The notes under the pieces are model-generated. The model was not told the DNA's origin. It was given only the letters and a program-made list of their open reading frames with translations, and searched no databases. The position numbers were made by a program, and so were the translations under genes. Shown here piece by piece: positions 1 to 10,708 of a stretch of DNA of 64,000 nt; position 1 is the stretch's first letter, and every line of letters starts with the position of its first letter. Origin of the DNA: Phallus indusiatus (Eukaryota > Basidiomycota > Agaricomycetes > Phallales > Phallaceae); the NCBI GenBank assembly GCA_027605045.1, contig JAQFWX010000005.1:620001-684000 (forward strand), written 5' to 3'.

Positions 1-190
1 CTTTGGAATCATCGCCCAATCCAGTTCCATTTTTTACCATTTGCTCATGGACAGTTGGTACATGTATATCATCTCCATTCAATGGGGCGGGTGCGGGAGA
101 ATCGGCCTCTGTACCGAGCGGATCTTCGAAGGCAACCGTCTTTTTGTTCTTCCTTTTTTTCAGAGACGGGTCGAAAAGTGGTTCTTCCAT
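1..190 (-). CDS. SUI3: Translation initiation factor eIF2 beta subunit, N-terminal part (runs off the window)
   Basis: The reverse strand opens with ATG at 190 and reads MEEPLFDPSLKKRKNKK, then an acidic stretch with no stop to the window edge (63 codons). The opening E-P-x-F-D-P-x-L-K-K followed by a lysine block is the signature of the eIF2 beta N-terminus, where lysine blocks contact eIF5 and eIF2B. Known role: eIF2 beta is part of the GTP-binding trimer that brings initiator tRNA to the 40S ribosome. The zinc-binding C-terminal core lies outside the window, so the call rests on the N-terminus only. It diverges from ATP3 with 124 bases between the two start codons. Confidence 0.8.
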   Translation of the reverse strand, partial: MEEPLFDPSLKKRKNKKTVAFEDPLGTEADSPAPAPLNGDDIHVPTVHEQMVKNGTGLGDDSK

Positions 191-314
191 CGTTGCAGCT
201 GCAGAGATGGCTTGAGGGTTCCAAAAGAAAGAGATGACGAGGTTGAGTCAACCGGAGCTTGTTTTTGGTCGGAGTTTCAAAAACACAATCCCGTTCATTC
301 CTTCTGTGTCGACG
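191..314. promoter_or_regulatory. Short bidirectional promoter region between eIF2 beta and ATP3
   Basis: Only 124 bases separate the start codons of two divergent housekeeping genes, so both 5' untranslated regions and core promoters must lie here or overlap the neighbouring coding sequence. No clear TATA box was seen. Confidence 0.5.
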
Positions 315-1582
315 ATGCTTGCCCGTACGCTGGCTTTTCGTCATTATGCTAACGCTTCTGTCCCTTTGGTGATGCAGAATGGCGTGGGCAATGCAAGGAA
401 TATGGCTACCCTTCGTGAGATAGAACTGAGGTTGAAGTCCGTCAAAAACATTGCAAAAATCACAAAGGTGCGAAGTGATTCACCCCACAACACGCATTAT
501 TGTCACTTAGAACAAATTTTTCATTTTCATACAGTCGATGAAAATGATTGCTTCCACAAAACTTACAAAGGCTCAACGAGCAATGAATGCTGCGAGAGCC
601 TATGGTGCTGCAAACGGCGGTATGCTCTAATCATTTGCCTTCGGAAATCATATTCCTAATTCTTGCCTTCGCTGTTTTTGTCTTCAGAAATTTTTGAGCA
701 TGCAGAAGTACCAACTGCGCAGGGATCCGAGCCATTGCGCAAACTCTTCGTTGTTGTTTCTTCCGACAAGGGACTGTGCGGCGGTATCCATTCTTCCGTC
801 AGTAAAGGCACCCGCCGTATCCTTGCGACAGGCACCGTATCCGCAGATGGACCAGATGCGAAGTCTCAGAACGCTTCTGAAAAACCCGTCGCAATTCCGG
901 CTGCTGATTCTCCAATTGTCGTTATAGGCGACAAATCGAAATCTCAGCTTTCTCGGACTATTCCCCAGAATCTCGTGCTTTCCTTGAATCAAATCGGAAA
1001 AGACGTTCCTACCTTCGCCGACGCCGCCGTTGTTACTGATCTTATTGTCAAAAGTGGCGTTAAATATGATTCAGTACTCATCGTTTATAACAAATATGTC
1101 TCCGCCGTCGCGTTCGAAGCAGGCACAATGGAGGTTCTTAACGAACAAGGTTTGCGTGAAGCTCGTGCGTACATTTTCAGTTGTGTGTCGGGAATGTTTT
1201 ATTTACATGGATGTTAAATCAGCTGGCTTCAAAAGATATGAACAAGAGGATGACACGACCAGAGACCTTGCTGAATTCACCCTCGCCAATGCTATTTATG
1301 CTGCACTGACTGAAGCACACTGTGCTGAGCAGAACTCGCGGTAAGTGCTTTTTCGATTGGCAAGTTGCTATTTTCCTATCGGCCGTTATACAGACGTAAT
1401 GCTATGGACAATGCTTCAAAAAACGCTGGCGACATGATTGACACATTGACTATGCAATACAATCGCGGTCGCCAGGCTGCGATCACCAACGAACTGGTTG
1501 ATATCATTACCGGTATGAACTTGCCTCAAATTTGTGTTAATTCAAATTCATATTTTTTTTCGCAGGTGCCAGTGCCCTTTAG
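315..1582 (+). CDS. ATP3: Mitochondrial F1 ATP synthase gamma subunit
   Basis: Six exons (315-467, 535-619, 688-1164, 1223-1340, 1394-1512, 1566-1582) join in phase to 322 residues, the usual length. The N-terminus is a basic targeting peptide followed by [19 protein letters not shown], then [10 protein letters not shown], the N-terminal helix of the central stalk. Near the C-terminus [15 protein letters not shown] and the closing GASAL are the second stalk helix. Known role: gamma is the rotor shaft of F1, turning inside the alpha3-beta3 head to drive ATP synthesis. The last exon holds only 17 bases including the stop. All introns are GT-AG and 53-73 bases. Very sure of the identity. Confidence 0.96.
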
Positions 1583-1801
1583 ATTTCATCTGACGTTTAG
1601 ATACAACTACGTCTTTTGTAAATGGAATATACCTATAACTTTTCCTATTAGCTACGAAGGCATTAAAATTTCGTCAAACATTTGACAGCTAATTCAAGCA
1701 TGAAACGAATGCAATGTTATGAATGCGTTTTGTTAATAAGACCTAATAGCCTAAGTACAACATATCTCATAATATGCATGACATGAGCTTCCAAAGCAAA
1801 C

Positions 1802-2430
1802 TCAGAACTACAGACAAGTCAGACCATGTACGCCTCAAGTGAACAAGATAAACCTACCCGCAATGGAGTGAAAAACCAGCGGTTCTTTCCTGATGTGTAT
1901 CGCTCCTCAAGCAACTTTTTGACGGTCTTCTTCGAGTCCTCACGGTGTGTGACCTCTTTGAAAGTATCATTAGATACGGCGTTTTTGAAACCGTCCATCT
2001 CAAATTGGTATCGTGTCGGGAACAAATGCGAATAGTTGACGACCTAGTGAATAAAAATTACGCACTGTCTGTACAACAGATAGTAAACGTACCTTGATAA
2101 AAGGTTTGACCTTCGACCTCTTGGCAATAGTTTTCGCACCCATACGTTTTGTTACTTTACGGGGGTACCGCTCGATACCGGCAACAATTGCATGAGGGTA
2201 AGGACGCTCTTTTGTTCCTTCGTCCGCAGCTTTTAATACGACAACTTTTTTGCCAGCTTGACGTCCTTGAATGACGATGGCAATCTGTCAAAAGATTAAG
2301 TTAGCGAGATTTTCTTTTTCTTTTGACCCGAGCTTAGCTTGCCTTTCCGGCCTTGTAAACTAGAACGAATTATCAAGTTAGAAAGAATAGTAAAATAAAC
2401 TATTGCAGAATTTTACCCACCCTTGACCAT
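1802..2430 (-). CDS. RPL27: 60S ribosomal protein eL27
   Basis: Five exons on the reverse strand (2430-2421, 2359-2343, 2284-2093, 2043-1858, 1807-1802) sum to 411 bases and give 136 residues, exactly the eukaryotic eL27 length. It starts MVKVYKAGK, carries AIVAGIERYPRKVTKRMG and KRSKVKPFIKV, and ends KNRWFFTPLRF. Two features are odd. The intron after AGK begins with GC (AAG|gcaagc), because a GT donor would leave an in-frame TAA. The exons are tiny at both ends: 10 and 17 bases at the start and 6 bases (TTC TGA) at the end. Known role: large-subunit component near the peptidyl transferase centre. Confidence 0.95.
2285..2342 (-). other. GC-AG intron in RPL27
   Basis: The donor reads AAAG|gcaagc and the acceptor gacag|ATT. 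Reading through gives A-S-stop, and joining at these sites restores AGK-IAIVIQGR, the conserved eL27 sequence. Confidence 0.85.
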
Positions 2431-2619
2431 TTTGAAGAGACCTGTAGGGGAATTAGTAGAAACAAACTGAAGTAAGAGGGTCTCGGAGTAACTGTAAAGT
2501 TTAGGTAAGCAATTTGAACTCCGACTTTACAGTGTGCCTCTGTCGTTCGCTAACTTCTGGTACAGTGCTAGCAAATTGCATTTCGTACAAAATAATATTA
2601 CATCGACAACAGTAAAATA

Positions 2620-5600
2620 CTACTCGGGAATCCACTTGCATAACACCTCTCTTTTAGCCATTTGAACTGTCCCATTGCCTTCGGCAACGGTTATCCCAAA
2701 CTCATCCTCATCGTCTGAGCCAGCATATATAGATACTTGCTGACCTTTGAAATCGCCATGAAGGACTATAGCTTGATCGTGAATGGTCGGCGGAACGGGA
2801 ACCAAGAAATATATCGGAATAGTTATTTCTTCGGGTAAATCAGAGCGCGGTGGGGACTTCACACGGATTTGAGCTGTCGTGGTATAATCAGAGGCAACTT
2901 GCATGACTCTTATAAGTACGCCTTCAGCATTATCATAAGCACCATCATGCCAATGTTCATCGGAATCTGCACGAGGTCTGATGATGACACACAAACCAGG
3001 GTGTCTGATTTCGGTGTCCAGTAGCCAGGTCTCTTGGTCAATTTCTGGGAAGTAACAGAGATTAGTAAATCGCGGTTTACAATATCATACATCAAAAAAG
3101 ATTTACTGAATGCGACTCGGTCGTCCTCAATTGGGTTTCCAGGAACAAATGGTGTCGCTGCAATAGCTGGAGTTCGCGCAAACCCTGGTGTTGGCGCGCC
3201 ATAGCCCCCTGGCGTCGGTGCGGTATACACGCCAGGTGTTGGTGCACTCAAACCCGATGGCCCAGGCGTAGGAGCCCCCAACAGCCCGGGGGTAGGAGCT
3301 GAATACATATTACTACCAGGCGTTGGTGCGCTGTACGGTGTTTGCCCATCCGATGGATTCTAAAGACAACCTATTGAGTTTATCAATCTTAACAAAGTAA
3401 GTATAAACATACCCAGCGATCATCGCCGTCATTAATATTCCACGCATTACCACCTGGCTGACCAGGGGTAGCACCACCCCAACCGCGAGCAGGAGTTGTA
3501 CCACCAATACCACCACCTGAACTGCTGTAAGGATTGGGAGTACGGCCAGAGACATTCCATGCCGGGGTTTTGCTTCCATCACCAAACGGATTCGGTGTAC
3601 GAGCAGAGACATTCCATGCCGGAGTTTTACCACCCGCGTCGTATGGATTTGGCGTTCGCGCGGATGACGATGTCCAAGCAGGAGTACGCCCGCCGAAAGG
3701 ATTTGGTGTGCGATCCGATGCGCCGCCCCATGCGGGGGTCCGCCCGCCACTATATGGATTTGGTGTGCGACCTGAGGCACCCCAAGCAGGAGTTTTGGAA
3801 CCATTCATATCATTATAGGGATTGGGAGTGCGAGAGGAGGGCATTGAACGAGGTGGTCCCATGGGCCCGGGTCGATTCGCGGAATCGAGAGGCAATGGTT
3901 TTCCTCCCTGGGGATTAGGACGCATTAACTTCTCTCTATCCACTGTAACGATTTTATTCCCTGTGTTCAACTCGACACGAATTTGAGGACCATTGGCGTC
4001 TTTGACGGTACCAATGTAACCTTTAAACGTGCCTGCGGTGACTATGACGCGTACGCCGATAAGACGGTCGCGAGGACCTCGGCCAGCACCTGAGCCTGCA
4101 TACCCACCCACAGGTTGAGCAGAACCGATCGCGGGATTCATTTTGGAGAGATCTGGAGAAATGCCGGGTTTCAACATATTCTTAGGCGCTACAGAGACGA
4201 GGGAACGGGCCCTGGAGACGAAGATACCGCCATTCTCGGATATTTCTCGATTGTGAAGGAAAACAAAGAACGATTGATGAATATGCAGGACAATGCCCTT
4301 GCGTCCCTGTGAATATATTAAGTCAATGCACTCTGAGACGACCTAGTGTTCGTAACGTGCCTCGCCGTCTGTTTCCTTCACATTATCACCTACACGCAAC
4401 TCGAAAGAGTGTGCATCGGTCGCGATGGCTCGTCGAGAGTCCCGTCCCATTGTAATTTGGTGCGGCTGAACAAGACGGACCTGCCCATTTTGATCGAGGA
4501 CACGGAAAGAATCTCGCTCGGTTTTGAAAATAACACCGACGGTTTGAGTGCTACACTTCGTCGGTCAAAGATATGGAAAGTGAACGGGACAACGTACTCT
4601 AGCTGCACAAGATCATGCAGTTCATAATTTCCTACGATGTTGGTGCTCGCACCAACTTCAGCTGCCTCCCGAAGATCTTTCGAAAAAACGGATACCTAAT
4701 TTAAAAGAAAATGAGAATCATAACACTTACACATTCAAGTTACTTGCCTCTTGTAAGGACATGTCTGATAAGAATGTCACCACGTTGTCAACAACGGATA
4801 CGACCAAGCCAGTTTCGTCGACATTATGTCCAGCCATTACTTTGACGTGATCACCAGGTTTGAATTTCTTCCTAACACTGCGAGCGGGAACCTCGACATC
4901 AACAGTTTGACCGTCCAAATCAATTCCTTCCACTCTCAAATTTACAATTTCTCCGGTGATGGATTGGACGATACCATGCACACCGGTTTGCTCGCCTTCA
5001 AAAACTTCGACGTGATCACCAGGCTGCAAGACAATAACAGCTGCTTTCTTGGATGCATCTGCAATAACCGATAGATTGACATTATTTTCTCTCTCTTCGC
5101 CATCCTGCTGCTTAACGAACTTGGTAATTTCGTCCAAGGTGGGATTAATATCCTCAATTTGAATGCCGGTTATTTTGATATCCTTTTCGATATAGCCATC
5201 TTTGAACGTATCGTTTTGGAAGACAAACGCTTGCCCCTTGTTCCGTCTAGCCACCGACTTGCGACCATAGACTTTAATTACTTCTTCCACGTTGAAAAAC
5301 TGCTGAGGAGGACGAGTATTGATAGAAAGCCCAGGCCCAGATTTTTTTCTTTTCTTCCCATCCGAGGTCCCATCAACTATTTCATCTTTAGGGTTGAGGT
5401 CAATACGAGGAATAAATCTCAAGCCGGCTTCTTCTCCGTTGTCCGCAATATCGACGACTTGTGCCAAATCACCCTGATATTTGCCACGTTTAATCCGCAC
5501 CCAAGCGCCAGGTGTCAAAGTATTCTTTTTCTTTTTGTATTGCAAGAGGGGCGCCATTTCTTCTATAGGTACCAGCGTAATACCACGGGACGGGAACACG

Positions 5601-6526
5601 TTCACTAACCCGCTAAGAGCTTGCTGAACCTGAGCTTGACTGCGAGCCTCAACATATATCATCCCAGGCAAGTTATCTCGTTGAAAAGCTGATAGAATTT
5701 TCAAGGGACGAGCAGTGAATTCCAAGTCTATGGCCTTGCGCATGAGACTGAAGCAGATATCTCGCTCTTTGCCAGGCTAGACAAATGGTGAGCAACTTAA
5801 TTATAATAGACTATTAAAACGCACATACCCTGACTCGGACTTGCCAGAGATTGGCATCGTTGACACTGGGCATTAAAAGCCTTTGAGGTATGTTCGCGAG
5901 ATCTCCAGTATAGCGAGCCGCTCCGGATCTTCGGTGACGACGAGCTATCTGTTCCGCAATGTCTTCAAAATCCTCTTCCTCACGATCTTGTGCTTCTCTA
6001 TCAAGCTTTTGGTACAGGTCTGAACGTCGTCTAGCATCGTAGGCATCCCCTTCCTCCTCTACTCCAGGCTCAACCACGAATCCCTCTGGAAGAGCCTGTT
6101 AGCGAAATTAGCGACAAGGTCCCAAGTATGTTCCTTACCTTCGCCTTCGTCACCCGATGTCTCGGGCTCATCCTCGCTGTCTACCTGCGCCTCCACATCC
6201 AAAAACGATCCACCAGTTGTCTCCTGTGTGACTTCTACGGGGACATAGAGTCAGGATCAGGTGGACTTTATTGCACGTTGAATGCATACCTTCCGCCTTT
6301 TTTTGCTTCGTCTATCTTCTTCCTCCTCTTCCTCTTCTTCCTCCTCCTCCTCCTCTTCATCCTCTTCTTCTTCGTCATTACCATAACGCCCGCGGCGGGG
6401 ATCTTCCTCTTCCTCCTCCTCCTCCTCCTCCTCTCCCTCTTGTTCTTGTTCCTCCGGCCTCCGACGATCAAGAACACCTCCCTGAGCTTCCTCTTCGTTC
6501 CAATTCATATCTTCATCGTCTGACAT
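2620..6526 (-). CDS. SPT5: Transcription elongation factor SPT5 (DSIF large subunit)
   Basis: Nine exons (6526-6290, 6223-6139, 6085-5829, 5776-4748, 4695-4598, 4550-4361, 4306-3413, 3359-3107, 3044-2620) join in phase to 1155 residues. In order: an acidic N-terminus dominated by glutamate runs (1-190); the NGN domain that binds SPT4 (about 195-290, with DLEFTARPLKILSAFQRD); several KOW modules (AWVRIKRGKYQGDLAQV, PGDHVEVFEGEQTGVHGIV, PGDHVKVMAGHNVDETG); the QEVSVFSKDLREAAE linker; a C-terminal repeat region (about 790-1000) of RTPNPY/KTPAW and then APTPG units; and a last small folded domain ending CKWIPE. Known role: SPT4-SPT5 clamps RNA polymerase II for processive elongation and is regulated by CDK9 phosphorylation of its repeats. 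Two introns appear to use GC donors. Acceptors of the first two introns were chosen by phase. Confidence 0.95.
3113..3845 (-). repeat. SPT5 C-terminal repeat array, two repeat classes
   Basis: The coding sequence repeats two short units. The first block alternates RTPNPY/F with KTPAW or RTPAW about five times. After one intron the second block carries APTPG about six times (SAPTPG, GAPTPG, TAPTPG). Nearly every unit holds a Thr-Pro pair, the target class of CDK9-type kinases. TPAW units resemble the S. pombe SPT5 repeat. Confidence 0.85.
4307..4360 (-). other. GC-AG intron in SPT5 (intron 6)
   Basis: Donor GGCGAG|gcacgt, acceptor ttcacag|GGACGC. The join gives TDGEGRKGIVLHIHQSFF. The nearest GT donor leaves the wrong phase. 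Confidence 0.65.
4696..4747 (-). other. GC-AG intron in SPT5 (intron 4)
   Basis: Donor CAAGAG|gcaagt, acceptor aattag|GTATCC. The join gives SLQEVSVFSKDL, contiguous in the family. A weaker GT donor downstream (AAT|gtgtaa) would also keep frame but would insert four residues. Confidence 0.7.
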
Positions 6527-6970
6527 GATGGATGGATTGAACTGTCGCAGCTGAGTGGCAAGTGTCTAATGCTTAAACGCCCATAGCTTACATCATCAAT
6601 GCAGATGAGCAAAGCGGCATATGATGATGATGTACCAGGTCCCAACAGGAAACAGAGCTTAATCTTCCTCCAAACATTAGTCTGAGTCTTCTACAAATCC
6701 AGATTTTTTTTGTCCTACAAGATACCAGATGAGACTATACCGGATTATAGCTGTCACAAGTCACAAGTCACGGATAGACGTCACGTGCGCGGACTCTGAA
6801 TTGGAGGCTCTGGCCCATTTTTGCAATTGGAAAGTAGCAGGTCGTATTGACTCTGTCAGAAAACGACACTCCCGTTTGTGTTGTTTATGATTTCTAATTT
6901 AATTGCGGGGCCCAAACAAGACACAATCGACCACTAGCCTTGTCAAGTCCGCTCGCTGGTTGGGGCATTT
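6527..6970. promoter_or_regulatory. Divergent intergenic region between SPT5 and the Zn2Cys6 gene
   Basis: About 440 bases separate the two start codons. I see GAT trinucleotides near 6620 and no open frame worth calling. It probably holds both promoters. Confidence 0.4.
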
Positions 6971-9900
6971 ATGGAGGCTCCTTCGAACACTCCTCCTGCC
7001 CAAGGCCCTTCTCATCCTCCTTCTGTTTCTGGGATGTAAGTCTTGTTTTCTACAACTCTCATATTGATACTCTAACACTGTCATCCACTCAGAACGCAAA
7101 TTAGGTCCCGCGTAACCGTCGTCTGTGCGGAGGTGAGACATTCTTCTATGCTAATTTAGACCTTTACTGACTTCTACATGACCTTCAAGTGCAAACGATT
7201 AAAGCTAAAATGCGATAGGTACACCCTTTTGTTTATTACCTTTGGGACATGAACCCTGAGATACCCCACCCTTGTCAGACGCACTCCCTGCAGCTCGTGT
7301 ATAAAGCGAGATACGATCTCCCGGTGTACATATTCTGCGGCGGCCGCAGAAAAGATGCACGTATTGTTTTACATCATATTCATCACGTGAAAATGACATT
7401 CAATTATCAACAGTGATGTACAGTCTCTTCATAATCGTGTCCTCGTCTTGGAAGCCCAACTCAGTCAGCTTACGTCTGGTCGAATGAGATTACCTTCTGA
7501 TTTGGATCGAGCATTACTTGCGGTCGGAGCATCCGGTAGTTCTGTCCTTATTTCATTGGATGATGCGGCAGGACTTTGGCTGGAGCACCTTGATTTGAGC
7601 CGCGACAATAGTGTGGATTTGTGTCCGGCTGCACTCAACAATTTTGAACCAGATTCTTGTCCTCCTGATCCTTTTCCCTCACACAACAAGATTATTCATC
7701 CATTAAATTACATCCCTCAGCTTTTGTCGAATGCAGTTACTCCTGAACTCTTGGCCCTTCTCCCGTCAACCTCTCAACGACCTGCTCTTCTTGATGTACT
7801 CACCTCTATTTGCCGTATGCACCCATCGCTCAATTTCCCTCATTTTCGAGCTCGTATCAATCTTATGTTCGTCGATAATTCTGGCCCAGAGGAAATCGGG
7901 ATTGGCCCTCCAAGAACGTCATTTTTGGAAAAGCCAAGTCTTAGCTTCTTTGCCGCCGCAGCTGCAGGCTTTGCCCTTGCACTGCAATGTGCTCCTAATT
8001 TGACAATACCAATGTCTCCACGAACGACCTCTTCTTCCGGTTCTCCTTCTCCCCCGACATCTCAACCCACCGCTTCTTCTCTCCTTTCACTCTCCGGGCA
8101 AGTCTTACAATCAATTGAAGATTTAAACGAGCCCTTTGACTTAGATTTCTTGCATGCACTTATTTTGCGGTGCCTTTGTATGCTCCACGATGGCCATCCT
8201 CGCGTAAATCAAGCAGTTTTCGCAGCCGTAGGAAAAATGGTTAATATAGCGCGAGTTATGGGTTTGTCGAAGGATCCGGATGAATTTGCTCGCAAGTATT
8301 CTTTATGGGAGGCGGAAATGAGAAGGCGAATGTGGTGGGACGTCTTTTATTATGATGTGTGGGTTCGCCTCTTAAAAAAATATTTATAAACTCACGCGCC
8401 TTGTCGGGTAGATTTGTATCAGACTGCATGGGATTTCCACCAATGATTTCCGATGATCAGCATACAACTAGAATACCGGCTGATGTGGATGAAGATGCTT
8501 TCGTTCCTAAATCTGTTTCACTACCTCCTCCGTCGGACTACCTCTATTCCAGCAATTTTTCATACTTTTTGTTGAAGTGCAAGTAAGTAGCGGTAATTAG
8601 CATTTAATGTCTTTCTTTCTCAGGCTCTATTGTAGACTCGCTCAGCTCGTAAAGAATATGAAGAAGCGTGTAAACTTGAATTCCGACCAGTCGGCATCAA
8701 ATCCGAGTGGTTCGAATGGCGTAAATGGAGGGGCGGCGGCCCAGGATCCCTGCCTTGAAACGGCTAATCAAGCGGAGACTGAGGTTAAACAGTTTCTTAA
8801 TGACTTACCTCAGGCCTATCAACTTGATCTCGAAGCTGATCCCTTCGACCCTACTTATTCGTCATCAGGCTCCTCTCCTCCAACCAGCAATGTGCCACCT
8901 GCTTATCTCATCGTTCAACGTTGTGAACTTGCCATCATTGCACATCAGCTAATTTTGAAGCTGTTTTTGCCGTTCCTCCGACGACCTGGCATCAAATCTT
9001 CGGACAACTCTATGATTGCACCGATTAACTCAGCCCATTCCATAATTAAAGCCGCGTCTATTGTCAGAGGAGTTTGGCAAAAACAGGCGATAGGAGGTAG
9101 CGATACACCTGGGATGGGTGCAAGCACTATACCATCATCCCATGGCGTCTTTTATCCATTCTCTCGACAGGTGTTTGATGCGGCAGTTGTAGCGGCTCAC
9201 ATCGTCATCCGTTGTCCACAGTCCATTGTATCGTCCGTGGCTATGGATGATTTACGATTGGCAATAGGAGTACTACAAGATCCGACGCTTACCACAGGTC
9301 GGGGAAGGTCATTGCAACGAGGAGGTGTAGAGGGTGCTCCAAGTGAAGCTGTTACGGTTGTTCAAATGCTCTTGAGAAAAGCAGAAATGGCCCGAAGAAA
9401 CTACACACCCGTTTCTGCGGGGACGAAAAGAAAACATGATGAAGTCGAACCCAATTTCTCAAAAGGATTTTGGTTGCCTTATGTAGGTAGTGGTGTTGCG
9501 ACCGATCTCAAAAAAGCTAGTTCTGTTGTTGTGAATGGTCATAATCAATCCTCGCCGACAAATAGATCAATTGATAAGGTGGAAATCTGTCTTCCTGGGT
9601 CCGTGGTCCGCTCTACTTCTGAAAGAGATCAACTTAAATATCCCCCTTCATTACGTTCGAAAACAAGCTCCAGCTCACTCAATAAAATGAAGCCAGCTTC
9701 TGGCGCCTTGCACCATCGTCGAGACTCGTCTCATTCTTCTAATTTATCTGTCGTCCCACCTCCATCCATGCCTGTGCTCCCTCCTGATCCAGATACGTTT
9801 GTACGACCAAACACAGCAAGCGGCTTACCTTCTTCCGTGGGGGCCGAGTCTGCATCCAGGCCAACGGCTAGCTATTCGCATGGCGCAACCTATACTATAG

Positions 9901-10412
9901 AAGAGTCGCGGAATATTGACCTCAGCGTCTCGTCGACCGCACGATTTTCCTCCCAAACCCCTTCCGCAACAGACACACATGGCTATGCGCAGTCGTTTCC
10001 CCCACGCTCATCCACCTCGACTCAGCCAGCGGCTTACGACTCCACAGCATACAATCCAGAGCATGATCGTTCACCTGCTGCCACCTCGTATTATGTCTTC
10101 CCTCAACCCCCTGTATCATCTGCCTTTCCAACTATGAATGATCATAGTCAACCTCAGCCGCATTCGCGTGGACATACCCATGATACTCCTCAACCACCCC
10201 AACACATGATGATGGATATGATTCCCGGCGGTCCACATGTCATAGATACTAATGATACTTCGAGAGCAGTCAAACAAGATGATCATCAACTGCAGCGTCG
10301 TAACAGCCTTTCAACAACTGAAGCTTCCTCATTCAGTGCTGAAGGGTGGACATCCAATCCTGCCATATCGCGGTTCTCACACTCACCATGGGACAATGGG
10401 TATACTTACTGA
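6971..10412 (+). CDS. Zn(2)Cys(6) fungal transcription factor with middle homology region
   Basis: Seven exons (6971-7035, 7093-7132, 7190-7218, 7279-7360, 7424-8358, 8412-8582, 8624-10412) sum to 1036 residues. The zinc cluster is split over three small exons and reads CAECKRLKLKCDRRTPCSSC then C nine residues on, spacing CX2CX6CX5CX2CX8C. It is followed by a short coiled linker (LHNRVLVLEAQLSQL). A fungal-trans regulatory domain carries RRRMWWDVFYYDVFVSDC (about residues 380-400). The C-terminal third is rich in Ser, Pro and His and looks disordered. Known role: DNA-binding activator or repressor in the nucleus; the target cannot be read from sequence. The join after GCAGCAGAAAAG is uncertain: the canonical GT donor was used, but a GC donor (AT|gcacgt) would give IDVQ instead of MH. 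Confidence 0.88.
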
Positions 10413-10708
10413 TCGAGGCAGGTCACCTCGATTAATTATAACATTTGTCGGTTTTTCCCTTCTTAGGAAGGCAAGATGATTTCCCGAATGTTTTTTTGCT
10501 TTGCTTTCGATCCACCTTTCATGCATGCAGCATACTTCTCCCTACATATATTGTATTGTGATAGAAGTGTATCTTCCAGCCATCTACCTTATATCCTATT
10601 AATTACATATCACAACTTTTTTATTTTACTTGTTTGCAATACACGACGATATAATTGAAGATCGTACGTGCGGATAGAGAGTGGGATCGTAAAGGGTATA
10701 AATCCACA
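10413..10708. other. Convergent 3' intergenic region
   Basis: AT-rich region between two convergent stop codons. It probably holds both 3' ends; no gene seen. Confidence 0.4.

Noticed and set aside
6128..6523. Forward frame rich in Leu, Phe and Pro
   Set aside because: It is the complement of the glutamate-rich N-terminus of SPT5, where GAG/GAA runs read as leucine and phenylalanine on the other strand.
7351..7423. GC donor (AT|gcacgt) in the Zn2Cys6 gene
   Set aside because: A canonical GT donor two codons on with another acceptor also keeps frame, so the unusual site is not needed, though it is not excluded.
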